Source: Desulfallas sp. Bu1-1 (GTDB lineage: Bacteria; Bacillota; Desulfotomaculia; Desulfotomaculales; Desulfallaceae). From it: a stretch of 64,000 nt of DNA. The number at the start of each line of letters is the position of its first letter. Position 1 is the stretch's first letter. The stretch lies in contig NZ_JADNRQ010000001.1 of assembly GCF_015594625.1 (NCBI RefSeq), forward strand, positions 372,001 to 436,000, in the 5' to 3' direction. Below the pieces are notes generated by a model that saw nothing but the letters and a program-made list of their open reading frames with translations, made no database searches and was not told the origin of the DNA. Positions 45,308 to 53,314 of the stretch are shown here, piece after piece. Both the position numbers and the translations under genes were made by a program.

Positions 45308-45683
45308 AAAGCTCCTCCGTTTTTAATTATTCGGTATCAATAGTTTAACACGCAACAGGGCATTTCGTGCCGGGAAACCATGATTTTAACATAGTAGCAC
45401 CTGCCGCCGGGTGGCTCAAGTAGAGCGTGAAATTGCCCCAAAAATAACCGGTGCAATGAAAGAATACAATATTCTTTTTGCGCCGGTATTGTAATTGCAT
45501 TTTGTTATGATATTATTAATTGTAGTTATAGTATTAGGAGCAATGGCGTTCCTTGCATTCCCTAACGGGGGATGTGGGAACGCTTTGTTTTTTACCCGGC
45601 TTCAAAGATAATTTCGCTATGCTGTATACTTGGTTAAATTAACAACCCGGAGGCTGATTTATTTTTAAGAATAAATTGAAAGG
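45308..45683. other. Intergenic region with two hairpins
   Basis: No gene of normal size. A ~19-base imperfect stem at 45447-45487 (ACCGGTGCAA facing TTGCGCCGGT) is followed by the strong terminator at 45546-45593. Confidence 0.5.
45546..45593 (+). terminator. Strong terminator-like hairpin
   Basis: GCGTTCC pairs with GGAACGC, an inner CATTCCC faces GGGGATG, and TTTGTTTTTT follows. No gene precedes it closely on the plus strand, so it may end a small RNA or leader. Confidence 0.7.
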
Positions 45684-45938
45684 ATGATGGAAATGGGAGT
45701 GCCTGAACGGAAGATTAATCAAAAGGTTATTTTATTCACGGCAAAGAAAAGATTTAAACCTGTTGATTTCAAGGTATTTGATACAACGGAAAGCGAATTG
45801 CAAAGTGGCATGGCCATTTGCGCCATCTGCGGTTATGGCTCCAGCCCCGGAAGCAGGTGGTACCCTGTTATGTCAACAAGTTGTTGTCCCATTTGCGGGA
45901 GCAAAAATAAAAGAAATAGCAATATTGAAAAAAAATAA
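45684..45938 (+). CDS. Small zinc-ribbon protein
   Basis: 84 aa with tandem ATGs at 45684/45687 and GAAAGG just upstream. Two cysteine pairs (CAICGYG ... CCPICGSK) form a zinc ribbon of the rubredoxin/hypothetical kind. The N-terminus is basic. Function unknown. Confidence 0.6.
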   Translation: MMEMGVPERKINQKVILFTAKKRFKPVDFKVFDTTESELQSGMAICAICGYGSSPGSRWYPVMSTSCCPICGSKNKRNSNIEKK

Positions 45939-46003
45939 GGCAATCATACAAAAATGCCGTGCCGCCGGCAAAAAGACACATTAAAAAAATCTTATCGTGC
46001 ATA

Positions 46004-46027
46004 CCTGTAAGCCCGGCCGGGCTTTTT
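46004..46027 (+). terminator. Rho-independent terminator
   Basis: AAGCCCGGCCGGGCTT stem followed by TTTCTTTTT. Confidence 0.7.
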
Positions 46028-46121
46028 CTTTTTATGAGTGATTTTTTAAAGCTGGATTTTCGCTAGACTATTGCAAGCGAAATATGCAAGTAGTATAATA
46101 TGTTTAAAGTCCATCCAAGTT

Positions 46122-46152
46122 TGCCCCGTATTAGGCGGGGTTTTCTTTTTTA
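46122..46152 (+). terminator. Second terminator-like hairpin
   Basis: CCCCGTATTAGGCGGGG followed by TTTTCTTTTT, without a gene close upstream. Confidence 0.6.
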
Positions 46153-46319
46153 CCAGTTAATTGTATGAATTTCATATTCTACATCTGATTACTCCGAATA
46201 ATGAAACCGAAAAGCACTAACATATATATCGAGGTGAATTTAGTAATGGTCCGTGAAAAGGGATTTGGTATTGCGCGCCCGGCCTTTAAGGACCGGGTGT
46301 TTTTGGTTTATAATTAAAA

Positions 46320-46561
46320 TAGTAGCCGACATGGCCCTGGCCGGCAACACCCTGGCCGAGTCCGGCGGGGGCATGGTTGCAGTCAGGGATGGCAAGGTGC
46401 TGGCCCTCTTGCCCCTGCCCATTGCCGGCCTGATGTCCGGCCGGCCGGTGGAGGAGGTGGCCGGGCAGGTGCACAGTGTGCACAAGGCTTGGGAAGAACT
46501 GAGCTGTCACCTGGAACCGAAATCACGATTGGGAACAAAAAAATCCTGCATGACCCCGTAG
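46320..46561 (+). pseudogene. Adenine deaminase, C-terminal remnant
   Basis: Reads VADMALAGNTLAESGGGMV, then GKVLALLPLPIAGLMSGRPV and HSVHKAWEEL, which matches the C-terminal domain of adenine deaminase (LPLPIAGLMS is a characteristic segment). The catalytic amidohydrolase part is gone and the end is out of frame. Confidence 0.75.
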
Positions 46562-46604
46562 GAATGCTTCAATGCCAGCAGGTTAAGAACCGGAGGGAAT
46601 TAAT

Positions 46605-47786
46605 TTGAAATATACTCCTGAAAGTGAACTGAAGCGGCGCGTTGCTGCGCTGCAAAAGCTGCTGCGGCGGGATGGCATTGACGGGGCGGTAATTATCCAA
46701 AACGCCGACTTGTTTTATTTTGCGGGTACGGTGCAGCAGTCCCATTTATTTATTCCCGCGGAAGGAAAGCCGGTATTGATGGTCAGGAAAAACTACCTCC
46801 GGGCCCGGGAAGAATCGGCGCTGGAGGAAGTAATCCCGCTCTCCGGTGTTAAAGCGCTGGTTGGAACGCTGGCGGGATACGGGTACAAAAACATGGGGGC
46901 CCTGGGCTTTGAACTTGACGTGCTGCCCGCCGCGCTATATTTGCGCTATAAGGAACTCTTCGCACCGGCCAAAATCGTGGATATCGGCGGTTTGATTCGC
47001 TCGGTCAGGGCGGTCAAGTCATCCTATGAAATAGATTTGCTCAAAGCCGCAGCCGGGCTAAACCATACCTTTTTCTCCCGGGTTCGGGATTTTTTGCGGG
47101 AAGGCATCGCGGAAGCCGAGCTGGCGGGGAAGTTGGAAGCGGTTTACCGTGGTGCGGGGCACCAGGGCTACATCAGGATGCGGGGCTTCAACCAGGAAAT
47201 TTTCTACGGCCATCTCATGTCCGGTTCCAACCTGGCCGTTCCCAGCTTTTTCGACGGCCCCACCGGTGGGCCGGGGGTCAACCCTTCTTTTCCCCAGGGC
47301 GCGGGGTTTAAAAAAATAAATAGAAACGAGCCCGTTATGGTGGATTACGTGGGAGTTTTGGACGGTTACATGGTTGACCAGGCCAGAATTTTTTGTCTGG
47401 GCCGCCTGCCGGATAAGTTTGTCCGGGCTTACGAAACGGCAATTGCCATTCAGGAGGAAATAAAAAGAAGGGCCAGGCCCGGGGTGACGTGTTCGGATCT
47501 TTACCTGTACGCGGTGGACATCGCCGCTGAAGCGGGGTTGGCCGGGCATTTCATGGGCTATCCCGACCCCGCCCCGTTTATCGGGCACGGGCTGGGGATT
47601 GAACTGGACGAACTGCCGGTCCTGGCCCGCGGGTTCAAAACACCGCTGGAACGGGGCATGGTTTTCGCCATGGAGCCCAAATTTGTTTTCCCTGATGGCG
47701 CGGTGGGCATTGAAAATACATTTGTGGTGGGGGAAAACGGCCTGGAGGTCCTGACCCCGTTCGACGAAAATATTATTTATGTTTAA
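46605..47786 (+). CDS. M24-family peptidase (Xaa-Pro aminopeptidase-like)
   Basis: 393 aa; TTG start behind CCGGAGGG. N-terminal creatinase-like domain, then the pita-bread fold with the metal ligands Asp (VMVDYVG), Asp (YMVDQAR), His (IGHGLGIE), Glu (FAMEPKF) and Glu (GIENTF) in order. It should remove N-terminal residues before proline or act on a related amide. Single gene. A creatinase-like activity cannot be excluded. Confidence 0.88.
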   Translation: MKYTPESELKRRVAALQKLLRRDGIDGAVIIQNADLFYFAGTVQQSHLFIPAEGKPVLMVRKNYLRAREESALEEVIPLSGVKALVGTLAGYGYKNMGALGFELDVLPAALYLRYKELFAPAKIVDIGGLIRSVRAVKSSYEIDLLKAAAGLNHTFFSRVRDFLREGIAEAELAGKLEAVYRGAGHQGYIRMRGFNQEIFYGHLMSGSNLAVPSFFDGPTGGPGVNPSFPQGAGFKKINRNEPVMVDYVGVLDGYMVDQARIFCLGRLPDKFVRAYETAIAIQEEIKRRARPGVTCSDLYLYAVDIAAEAGLAGHFMGYPDPAPFIGHGLGIELDELPVLARGFKTPLERGMVFAMEPKFVFPDGAVGIENTFVVGENGLEVLTPFDENIIYV

Positions 47787-47789
47787 TAA

Positions 47790-47874
47790 TGCAACATTGC
47801 AGTGGGAATTTTATTTCAAAAATTAACGTCCGGCAAGCGTAATGCAAATTTGCAAGTAGTAATGTAAGTATGCA
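47790..47874. promoter_or_regulatory. Three TGCAA-type palindromes, possible activator sites
   Basis: TGCAACATTGCA (47790), TGCAAATTTGCA (47843) and TGTAAGTATGCA (47863), 110-190 bases before the sigma-54 promoter of etfBA, the normal distance for enhancer sites. Confidence 0.55.
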
Positions 47875-47981
47875 TCGCGCTTTTATTTTTATTGCCGTGG
47901 TTAAATAAAAGAGGGTTCCGTTTTTTCTTGATATTCAATATTAGCCGGGTTGCCCCGGCAAAAATCGAAGTTCAACCCCGG

Positions 47982-47997
47982 TGGAATGATTTTTGCT
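47982..47997 (+). promoter_or_regulatory. Sigma-54 promoter of etfBA
   Basis: TGGAATGATTTTTGCT: GG and GC with exactly 10 bases between, 72 bases before the etfB start. Confidence 0.75.
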
Positions 47998-48068
47998 TAT
48001 ACAAATAAGCGGTATGCGATCCTTTGGTTTTCCGGGGGATTAATTACAGTCAGCAAAGGAGGAAACTT

Positions 48069-48836
48069 ATGAATATCGTAGTATGCCTGAAGCAGACCTT
48101 TGACACGGAAGCCAAAATTACCCTGGATGCCGGCGGCAAAATCGAACGCAAAGGGGTTAGCCTGATCATGAACCCCTATGACGAATTTGCCGTGGAAGAG
48201 GCCCTGCGTCTCAAGGAAAAAGACGGTGGGGAAGTAACAGTGATATCCGTTGGCGAAAGTTCGGCCCAGGACGCCTTGCGCCAGGCGCTGGCCATGGGGG
48301 CCGACAAGGCCATCCTGGTGGACCCGGGTGAAGCGGAACTGGACGAATATGCCACTGCGACAATACTGGCCAAAGCCATCAGCGGGCTGGAGTACGACAT
48401 CATCCTCGGCGGTTTCAGGGCCATTGACGACGGTTCGGCCCAAGTCGCCGGCAGGGTGGCGGAAATTTTGAACGTGCCCGTGGTCAATGTGGTGACCAAG
48501 CTTGAAGTGGAAGGTGGCAAGGCGGTTGCCACCCGCGAGATAGAAGGCGGCAGCGAGCTGGTGGAAGTGGCCCTTCCGGCTGTTTTCACGGCGCAAAAGG
48601 GACTTAACGAGCCCCGTTACCCCTCCATGAAAGGAATTATGAAAGCAAAGAAAAAGCCGATGCAGAAAATGACCCTGGGAGATCTCGGCCTGGAAGGGCA
48701 GGTTGCGGCTAAGGTCAAGGCCCTGTCCTACTCCCTGCCCGAGCCCCGCAAGGCCGGTAAAATTATTCCCGGCGAGGCGGCGGAAGCAGCCAGGGAACTG
48801 GCCAAATTGCTGCGTGAAGAAGCCAAAGTGATCTAG
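48069..48836 (+). CDS. etfB: Electron transfer flavoprotein, beta subunit
   Basis: 255 aa from ATG 48069 after AAAGGAGG. NIVVCLKQTFDTEAKITL, the MNPYDEFAVEEALRLKE helix, and the DDGSAQVAGRVAEIL segment are typical of EtfB, which binds AMP or FAD and accepts electrons from acyl-CoA dehydrogenases. Followed by etfA after 27 bases. Under the sigma-54 promoter at 47982. Confidence 0.95.
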   Translation: MNIVVCLKQTFDTEAKITLDAGGKIERKGVSLIMNPYDEFAVEEALRLKEKDGGEVTVISVGESSAQDALRQALAMGADKAILVDPGEAELDEYATATILAKAISGLEYDIILGGFRAIDDGSAQVAGRVAEILNVPVVNVVTKLEVEGGKAVATREIEGGSELVEVALPAVFTAQKGLNEPRYPSMKGIMKAKKKPMQKMTLGDLGLEGQVAAKVKALSYSLPEPRKAGKIIPGEAAEAARELAKLLREEAKVI

Positions 48837-48863
48837 TAATCTTGTTAAGGAGGGCAATAATAC

Positions 48864-49838
48864 ATGGCAAAAGGAATTTGGGTATTTGCCGAGCAGCGTG
48901 AAGGGCAAATTAAAAAAGTTACGTACGAACTGTTGAGTGAAGGTCGTAAAATTGCCGACCAGCTGGGTGAAGAACTTTGCGCGGTTCTGCTGGGCAAAGG
49001 AGTGGCCGGGCTGGCCTCCTCCCTGGGGGAATACGGCGCGGATAAAGTCTACGTGGCTGAAAGCGATGCTCTGGAAAACTATACCACCGACGGTTATACC
49101 AATGTCGTGGCGGACCTGGTTAAACAATACGAGCCCGGCGCACTCCTGTTGGGCTGCACGGTTACGGGGCGCGACCTTGCCGCTCAAGTGGCCCAGCGCC
49201 TGGAAACGGGCCTGATGACCGACTGCACGGGTATGGCTATTGAAGACGGGCAACTGGTGTTCACCCGCCCGATTTATGCCGGCAAGGCAATGGTCAAGGC
49301 CGCGTGTCCCGAGGCCCGGCCCGTGATGGCCACCATCCGTCCCAATACCTTCGCAGCCGTTCCCAACGCCAGGGAAGCCGAGATTATTACCGTTACTCCC
49401 AATACCGGCGATATCCGCCAGGTGATCAAGGACATCGTGCGCCAGATTTCCGAACGCCCGGAACTGACCGAAGCCGACATCATTGTCAGCGGCGGTCGCG
49501 GCATGAAGGGACCGGAGAACTTCAAGCTGCTGGAAGAGCTTGCCGACGTGCTCGGCGCCGCGGTGGGCGCATCCAGGGCTGCGGTGGATGCGGGATGGAT
49601 ACCGCACACTTACCAGGTGGGCCAAACCGGGAAAACGGTTTCGCCGGTGCTTTATATTGCCTGCGGTATTTCCGGCGCTATCCAGCACCTGGCCGGCATG
49701 AGTTCCTCCAAATGCATCGTCGCCATCAACAAGGATGAGGAAGCCAACATCTTCAAGGTGGCGGATTACGGCATCGTGGGCGACCTCTTCGAGGTTGTGC
49801 CCCTGCTCACCGAGGAACTGAAGAAGATGCTTGCTTAA
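48864..49838 (+). CDS. etfA: Electron transfer flavoprotein, alpha subunit
   Basis: 324 aa. N-terminal domain [20 protein letters not shown]-terminal FAD domain with [53 protein letters not shown] and [14 protein letters not shown]. Complete. With EtfB it moves electrons from acyl-CoA oxidation to the membrane pool or, in bifurcating forms, to ferredoxin. No acyl-CoA dehydrogenase is in the window. Confidence 0.96.
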   Translation: MAKGIWVFAEQREGQIKKVTYELLSEGRKIADQLGEELCAVLLGKGVAGLASSLGEYGADKVYVAESDALENYTTDGYTNVVADLVKQYEPGALLLGCTVTGRDLAAQVAQRLETGLMTDCTGMAIEDGQLVFTRPIYAGKAMVKAACPEARPVMATIRPNTFAAVPNAREAEIITVTPNTGDIRQVIKDIVRQISERPELTEADIIVSGGRGMKGPENFKLLEELADVLGAAVGASRAAVDAGWIPHTYQVGQTGKTVSPVLYIACGISGAIQHLAGMSSSKCIVAINKDEEANIFKVADYGIVGDLFEVVPLLTEELKKMLA

Positions 49839-49869
49839 CCCGGCGGTAAAACATTAATTAACAGAAAGT

Positions 49870-49905
49870 GAAGCCGGCGTGTTGAAAAACATGCCGGCTT
49901 TATAA
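49870..49905 (+). terminator. Terminator of etfBA
   Basis: AAGCCGGC-GTGTT and AACATGCCGGCTT form a long stem, followed by TATAATTTT. Confidence 0.75.
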
Positions 49906-49984
49906 TTTTAACCGTGGTGAGGTGTGGCCCAAAAGCAGGATTACGTAAGGTGAGCAGTAAATTTATCATTAAGGGGGGAGGGAT

Positions 49985-50449
49985 ATGACGCAAGGATACA
50001 TTTTGGCGGCGATCAACCGGGAACAGCTTGAAGCCGCCCGGCGCATCGCCGCGGTTGAAAATTTGGTGGTTTTCGGGACCATGGACGGTCAAAAATTGAA
50101 GCAGGCCGCCACCGGCGCGCCGACCGGCGGCATGATGGTGTACTTTTACGAACCCGGGTGAGACTGGCCCCGTAAAGTGCTTGCCGTGGGCAAACTAACG
50201 GCGGTGTGGGTGGACTTGCCGGATGCCGGTGACGGGGAGTTCTTTAAAGGGGATTTTGGGGGTTTTTTCGGCGCCCCCTGGGAGCAGGTGATGGTGGGGG
50301 CGGAAAAACCATTCGACTATCACCGGTACTGGGACGGTTATTTTGCCGTTACGGCACTGGAAGACAGCCCGGGGTTGACCCTGGCCGATTTGCCCGTCAG
50401 CGTTTCCGGGCATACAAAACAACTTTATTATAATATCATCGTGGGCTGA
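49985..50449 (+). CDS. Candidate selenoprotein: one frame with an in-frame UGA at 50159
   Basis: ATG 49985 follows GGGGGGAGGG. The frame runs 58 codons (MTQGYILAAINREQLEAA ... MMVYFYEPG), meets UGA at 50159-50161, and continues in the same frame for 95 codons (DWPRKVLAVGKLTAVWVDLP ... QLYYNIIVG) to UGA at 50447. The later part has no ribosome site of its own and coding character does not change at the UGA. A hairpin starts 14 bases after the UGA (50176-50196: AGT, TTGCC, loop GTG, GGCAA, ACT), where a bacterial SECIS is expected. Read through, it is a 154-aa protein with Gly-Sec. Family not recognised. A nonsense mutation of a Cys (TGC/TGT) or Trp (TGG) codon is the alternative. Confidence 0.6.
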
Positions 50450-50506
50450 TTCAAATGATGTTTAATGCTGCCATATTATTCGGGATAATGGAGAGGAGTA
50501 CTAATT

Positions 50507-51334
50507 ATGGCGTTTGACTTTCAGCAGGGAATCCTGGACAAGCTGGAAAAAGGCACACTGGAAGAATTGGGCATGGATGACACTTTCACCTTTTCCTGCG
50601 GGCCGGAATGCATGGGCCGGTGCTGCAGGAATATCACCATCCTGCTGGACCCGTGGGACATAGAGGTGATGGCCCGGCACCTGGAACTGTCCGGGCAGGA
50701 ATTTTTCAACCGTTACTGTCAAATGGAACTGGACCGGAACACGGGTTGGCCCGTGGTTTGGCTGGCCCACGCCAAAGAAGGCTCCTGCGCTTTTATGCTG
50801 CAGGACGGCAAATGTTCCATTTATCCCGCCAGGTCCAGGAACTGTCGCACTTATCCCCTGGGACGGGCGGTGCGTTATGTTCAGGACCGGGAAGGGCGGC
50901 GAATGGACGAGCGCATTTTCATGGTGGACCGGATGCAGTTTTGCCTGGGCCACAAGTCCGGCCGCTCCTGGACGGTGCGGGAATGGTTCGAGGACGCTGG
51001 TGCTATTACCTACTACCGCATGTCCGACCAGTATACGGAACTGGTTGATTACGCCGTCAGGGAATTGAACTGCCGGGAATGGATGAATCCCAAAGTTGTG
51101 CAAATGATCGTCCCGTTTTTATTTGCCCCGGACCTGCTCCGCTACAAGCTCGGCCCCGGCGTGGAAGAAATCGGGCACGAAGAATTTCACCTGCGCCGGA
51201 TGAAGGCCGTTAAATTGATCCTGACCGACCTGGCTTCCGGCTTTGGCTACGGCCCTGCCGGGGAAGTAACCGAACGTGCCTTTGCCGGCAGCCTGATGGA
51301 CCGGATGAAAGCGGTGCTGGTGGACGGCGCGTGA
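50507..51334 (+). CDS. YkgJ-like CxxxCxxxCC metal-binding protein
   Basis: 275 aa; ATG behind GGAGAGGAG. The N-terminal cysteine cluster CGPECMGRCC and the SIYPARSRNCRTYPLG segment are those of the YkgJ/UPF0153 family (putative zinc or iron cluster chelators). The rest is helical and longer than the minimal family (about 110-150). Role unknown; next to the selenoprotein candidate and followed by a terminator. Confidence 0.85.
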   Translation: MAFDFQQGILDKLEKGTLEELGMDDTFTFSCGPECMGRCCRNITILLDPWDIEVMARHLELSGQEFFNRYCQMELDRNTGWPVVWLAHAKEGSCAFMLQDGKCSIYPARSRNCRTYPLGRAVRYVQDREGRRMDERIFMVDRMQFCLGHKSGRSWTVREWFEDAGAITYYRMSDQYTELVDYAVRELNCREWMNPKVVQMIVPFLFAPDLLRYKLGPGVEEIGHEEFHLRRMKAVKLILTDLASGFGYGPAGEVTERAFAGSLMDRMKAVLVDGA

Positions 51335-51371
51335 GGGATGCGATCGCTATAAATAAATCGAGCCAAATTCA

Positions 51372-51400
51372 ACTCCCCTGGCGGGGGGTTTTCTTTTTTT
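51372..51400 (+). terminator. Rho-independent terminator
   Basis: CCCCTGGCGGGG stem, then GGTTTTCTTTTTTT, 38 bases after the YkgJ-like stop. Confidence 0.75.
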
Positions 51401-51704
51401 GCCGGTGAAGTGATTACAAGTGCGCGCTGTAGACGTAATATTCACAATATTTAAACTTTAACATAGTTAGTTAAAAAAATAACTTTTTCACCCTGGGGTC
51501 GAAACGATACTCGCCTGAACTTATTCTTTTTGACTTGAAATCCGACAGAGATGCGGGAGAGGGGGGCTTGTTACAAGCTGCACATTCTCTTGTGCCCGGG
51601 CATGCTGTTGGTTATCAGGTCAGGGGTGACTAGTTTTCCAACACGCCAGGCGGGTTTTTTATTTCCCAAAGCCTTTAAAATCAAGGCTTGGCGTGTGTGG
51701 CCGG
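51401..51704. other. Intergenic region before the TauE operon
   Basis: No gene seen. Contains a weak CGCC/GGCG stem with a T-run near 51640-51662 and otherwise nothing I recognise. Confidence 0.4.
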
Positions 51705-51721
51705 GTGGCACTCCCTTTGCA
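51705..51721 (+). promoter_or_regulatory. Sigma-54 promoter of the permease operon
   Basis: TGGCACTCCCTTTGCA matches the -24/-12 consensus at every conserved position; 87 bases before the first gene. Confidence 0.92.
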
Positions 51722-51807
51722 CTTTAAATTACAAAAATGTTAAGGGGGTGTTAACCGCACACCTTGATATCGATTGAACACATTGAACAGGGAAGGGGGT
51801 TACATAA

Positions 51808-52071
51808 ATGGGCCAAAAAAATAGTCAAAGCAAAAAAACGGCCATGTTACAAGCGCTGTTGTGTTTAATTGGTACCGCTGTTCTTTATTTTATTGTTTTC
51901 ACCAACTCGGATCAGGTTACGAATATATTGAAAAGCAAAAGCTATTACGCCCCTTTGACATCGATTTCCATTGTACTGCTGGCTTCATTTTTATATGGGA
52001 CAGCGGTGTCTAATATACTCAAACACACGCTGCAGGAAAGGTTGAAGTCCCAGGAGTTGAGAGAGGAGTGA
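51808..52071 (+). CDS. Small two-span membrane protein
   Basis: 87 aa; ATG behind GAAGGGGG. Hydrophobic spans LLCLIGTAVLYFIVF (~17-32) and TSISIVLLASFLYG (~50-65), a basic N-terminus and an acidic/basic C-terminal helix. It ends 4 bases before the permease gene, so it is probably an accessory subunit of it. No family recognised. Confidence 0.8.
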   Translation: MGQKNSQSKKTAMLQALLCLIGTAVLYFIVFTNSDQVTNILKSKSYYAPLTSISIVLLASFLYGTAVSNILKHTLQERLKSQELREE

Positions 52072-52075
52072 TCGA

Positions 52076-53182
52076 ATGGCGGGAGCAGTGGAAATTCCGG
52101 CTGCCGCGGAAGCAATAAAATTTATCGCCATGACCCCGAAAACCGCCCTTTCCCTTTTTGGCATCGGTCTGGTGGGAGGCGTGTTGAGCGGCTTTTTGGG
52201 CAGCGGGGGGGCGTTTATCATGACTCCGGCCATGATGAGCATGGGCATACCCGGCATCATGGCGGTGGCTGCCAATATTACCCATAAATTCGGCAAGGCC
52301 ATCATGGGGGCCAAGAAACACAGCGAGTTCGGCAACGTGGATATGCGCATGGGGCTGGTCATGTTCGTCGCCCTGTTTGCGGGCGTCAAGGTGGCCGTTT
52401 CCATGAACAAGGGCGTGCTGGAAAAAATGGGAGCGGCGGGTTCCAACCTGTATATCAGCGTTATGTTCGTGGCCATTTTAACCTGGGTGTCCTGGTTTAT
52501 GTACCGGGATATCAAAAGACAGCGCAATGGGGCGGCGGAAAATGCATCCGGCAAGGGGTCGACCCTGACGGAGAAAATCAGGAACATCAACTTGCCGCCC
52601 ATGGTGCACTTCAAGGTGGCCGGCGTCAGGGCATCGCTCTGGCTGGCGCTGCTGGTGGGCTTTGCCACCGGTTTCCTCGCCGGCACCATCGGGGTGGGTG
52701 GTTTTATCGGCGTCCCGGCCATGATTTACCTGCTGGGCATTCCCACTTACGTGGCCGCCGGCACCGAGTTGTTCCTGGCCATCTTTTCCGGCGCACAGGG
52801 TGCGTTTCTCTACGCGCTGAACGGGTATGTGGATATTCGCATAACCCTGTTCCTGTATCTCGGTTCGTTAATCGGCGTCAACCTGGGCGCAATCGGCACC
52901 CGGGTGGTGCGGGGCTCGCAGATCAAGCTGGTAATGGTGTCCATCATCGTCATGGTGGCGCTGAGCAGGGCGGCCATGGTGCCCGTGTACTTGAGCGATA
53001 TGGGCAGGATAGCCATGTCGCACAGTATGCATGACATGGTAACCCTTCTAAGCAACATCTTCCTCTACGGCAGCGGCCTGGTGGGGGTGGGACTGATTAT
53101 GATGTGGATACTCCAGGCCTACCGCCGGGCGGAAAAGCAGGAGAAAAGCGAGGTCGGGGTCAGTTCCCAAGCCGCAAGGTAA
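52076..53182 (+). CDS. TauE/SafE (TSUP) permease
   Basis: 368 aa with about eight or nine membrane spans. The repeated signature GGVLSGFLGSGGAF ... ATGFLAGTIGVGGF is that of TSUP proteins, which export or import organosulfonates, sulfite, thiosulfate or organic acids. A charged loop (~140-180) lies between the halves. Being under a sigma-54 promoter beside acyl-CoA genes, an organic-acid role is as likely as a sulfur one. Confidence 0.9.
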   Translation: MAGAVEIPAAAEAIKFIAMTPKTALSLFGIGLVGGVLSGFLGSGGAFIMTPAMMSMGIPGIMAVAANITHKFGKAIMGAKKHSEFGNVDMRMGLVMFVALFAGVKVAVSMNKGVLEKMGAAGSNLYISVMFVAILTWVSWFMYRDIKRQRNGAAENASGKGSTLTEKIRNINLPPMVHFKVAGVRASLWLALLVGFATGFLAGTIGVGGFIGVPAMIYLLGIPTYVAAGTELFLAIFSGAQGAFLYALNGYVDIRITLFLYLGSLIGVNLGAIGTRVVRGSQIKLVMVSIIVMVALSRAAMVPVYLSDMGRIAMSHSMHDMVTLLSNIFLYGSGLVGVGLIMMWILQAYRRAEKQEKSEVGVSSQAAR

Positions 53183-53201
53183 ATAAATAATTTAAATCTG
53201 C

Positions 53202-53238
53202 AGCGCCGGTGAGTAATCGCCGGTGCCTGTTTTTTATC
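53202..53238 (+). terminator. Rho-independent terminator
   Basis: GCGCCGG and CCGGTGC with a ten-base loop, then CTGTTTTTTAT. Confidence 0.75.
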
Positions 53239-53314
53239 GTCGCTTTACGTATTTAAATAATATATTTATAATAAAATTAAGTAATACTTTATTTTTATAT
53301 AGTGGGGATATGTG

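Noticed and set aside
47997-49688. 563-codon minus-strand frame opposite etfBA
   Set aside because: Antisense shadow of two strongly conserved genes; His/Phe/Gln-rich composition and no ribosome site.
50177-50449. Separate 90-codon gene starting at GTG 50177
   Set aside because: No ribosome site, and the frame is continuous with the preceding one across a single UGA, so it is treated as one gene.
51401-51704. Possible riboswitch before the TauE operon
   Set aside because: I compared by eye with cobalamin, TPP, glycine and c-di-GMP cores and found no convincing match.
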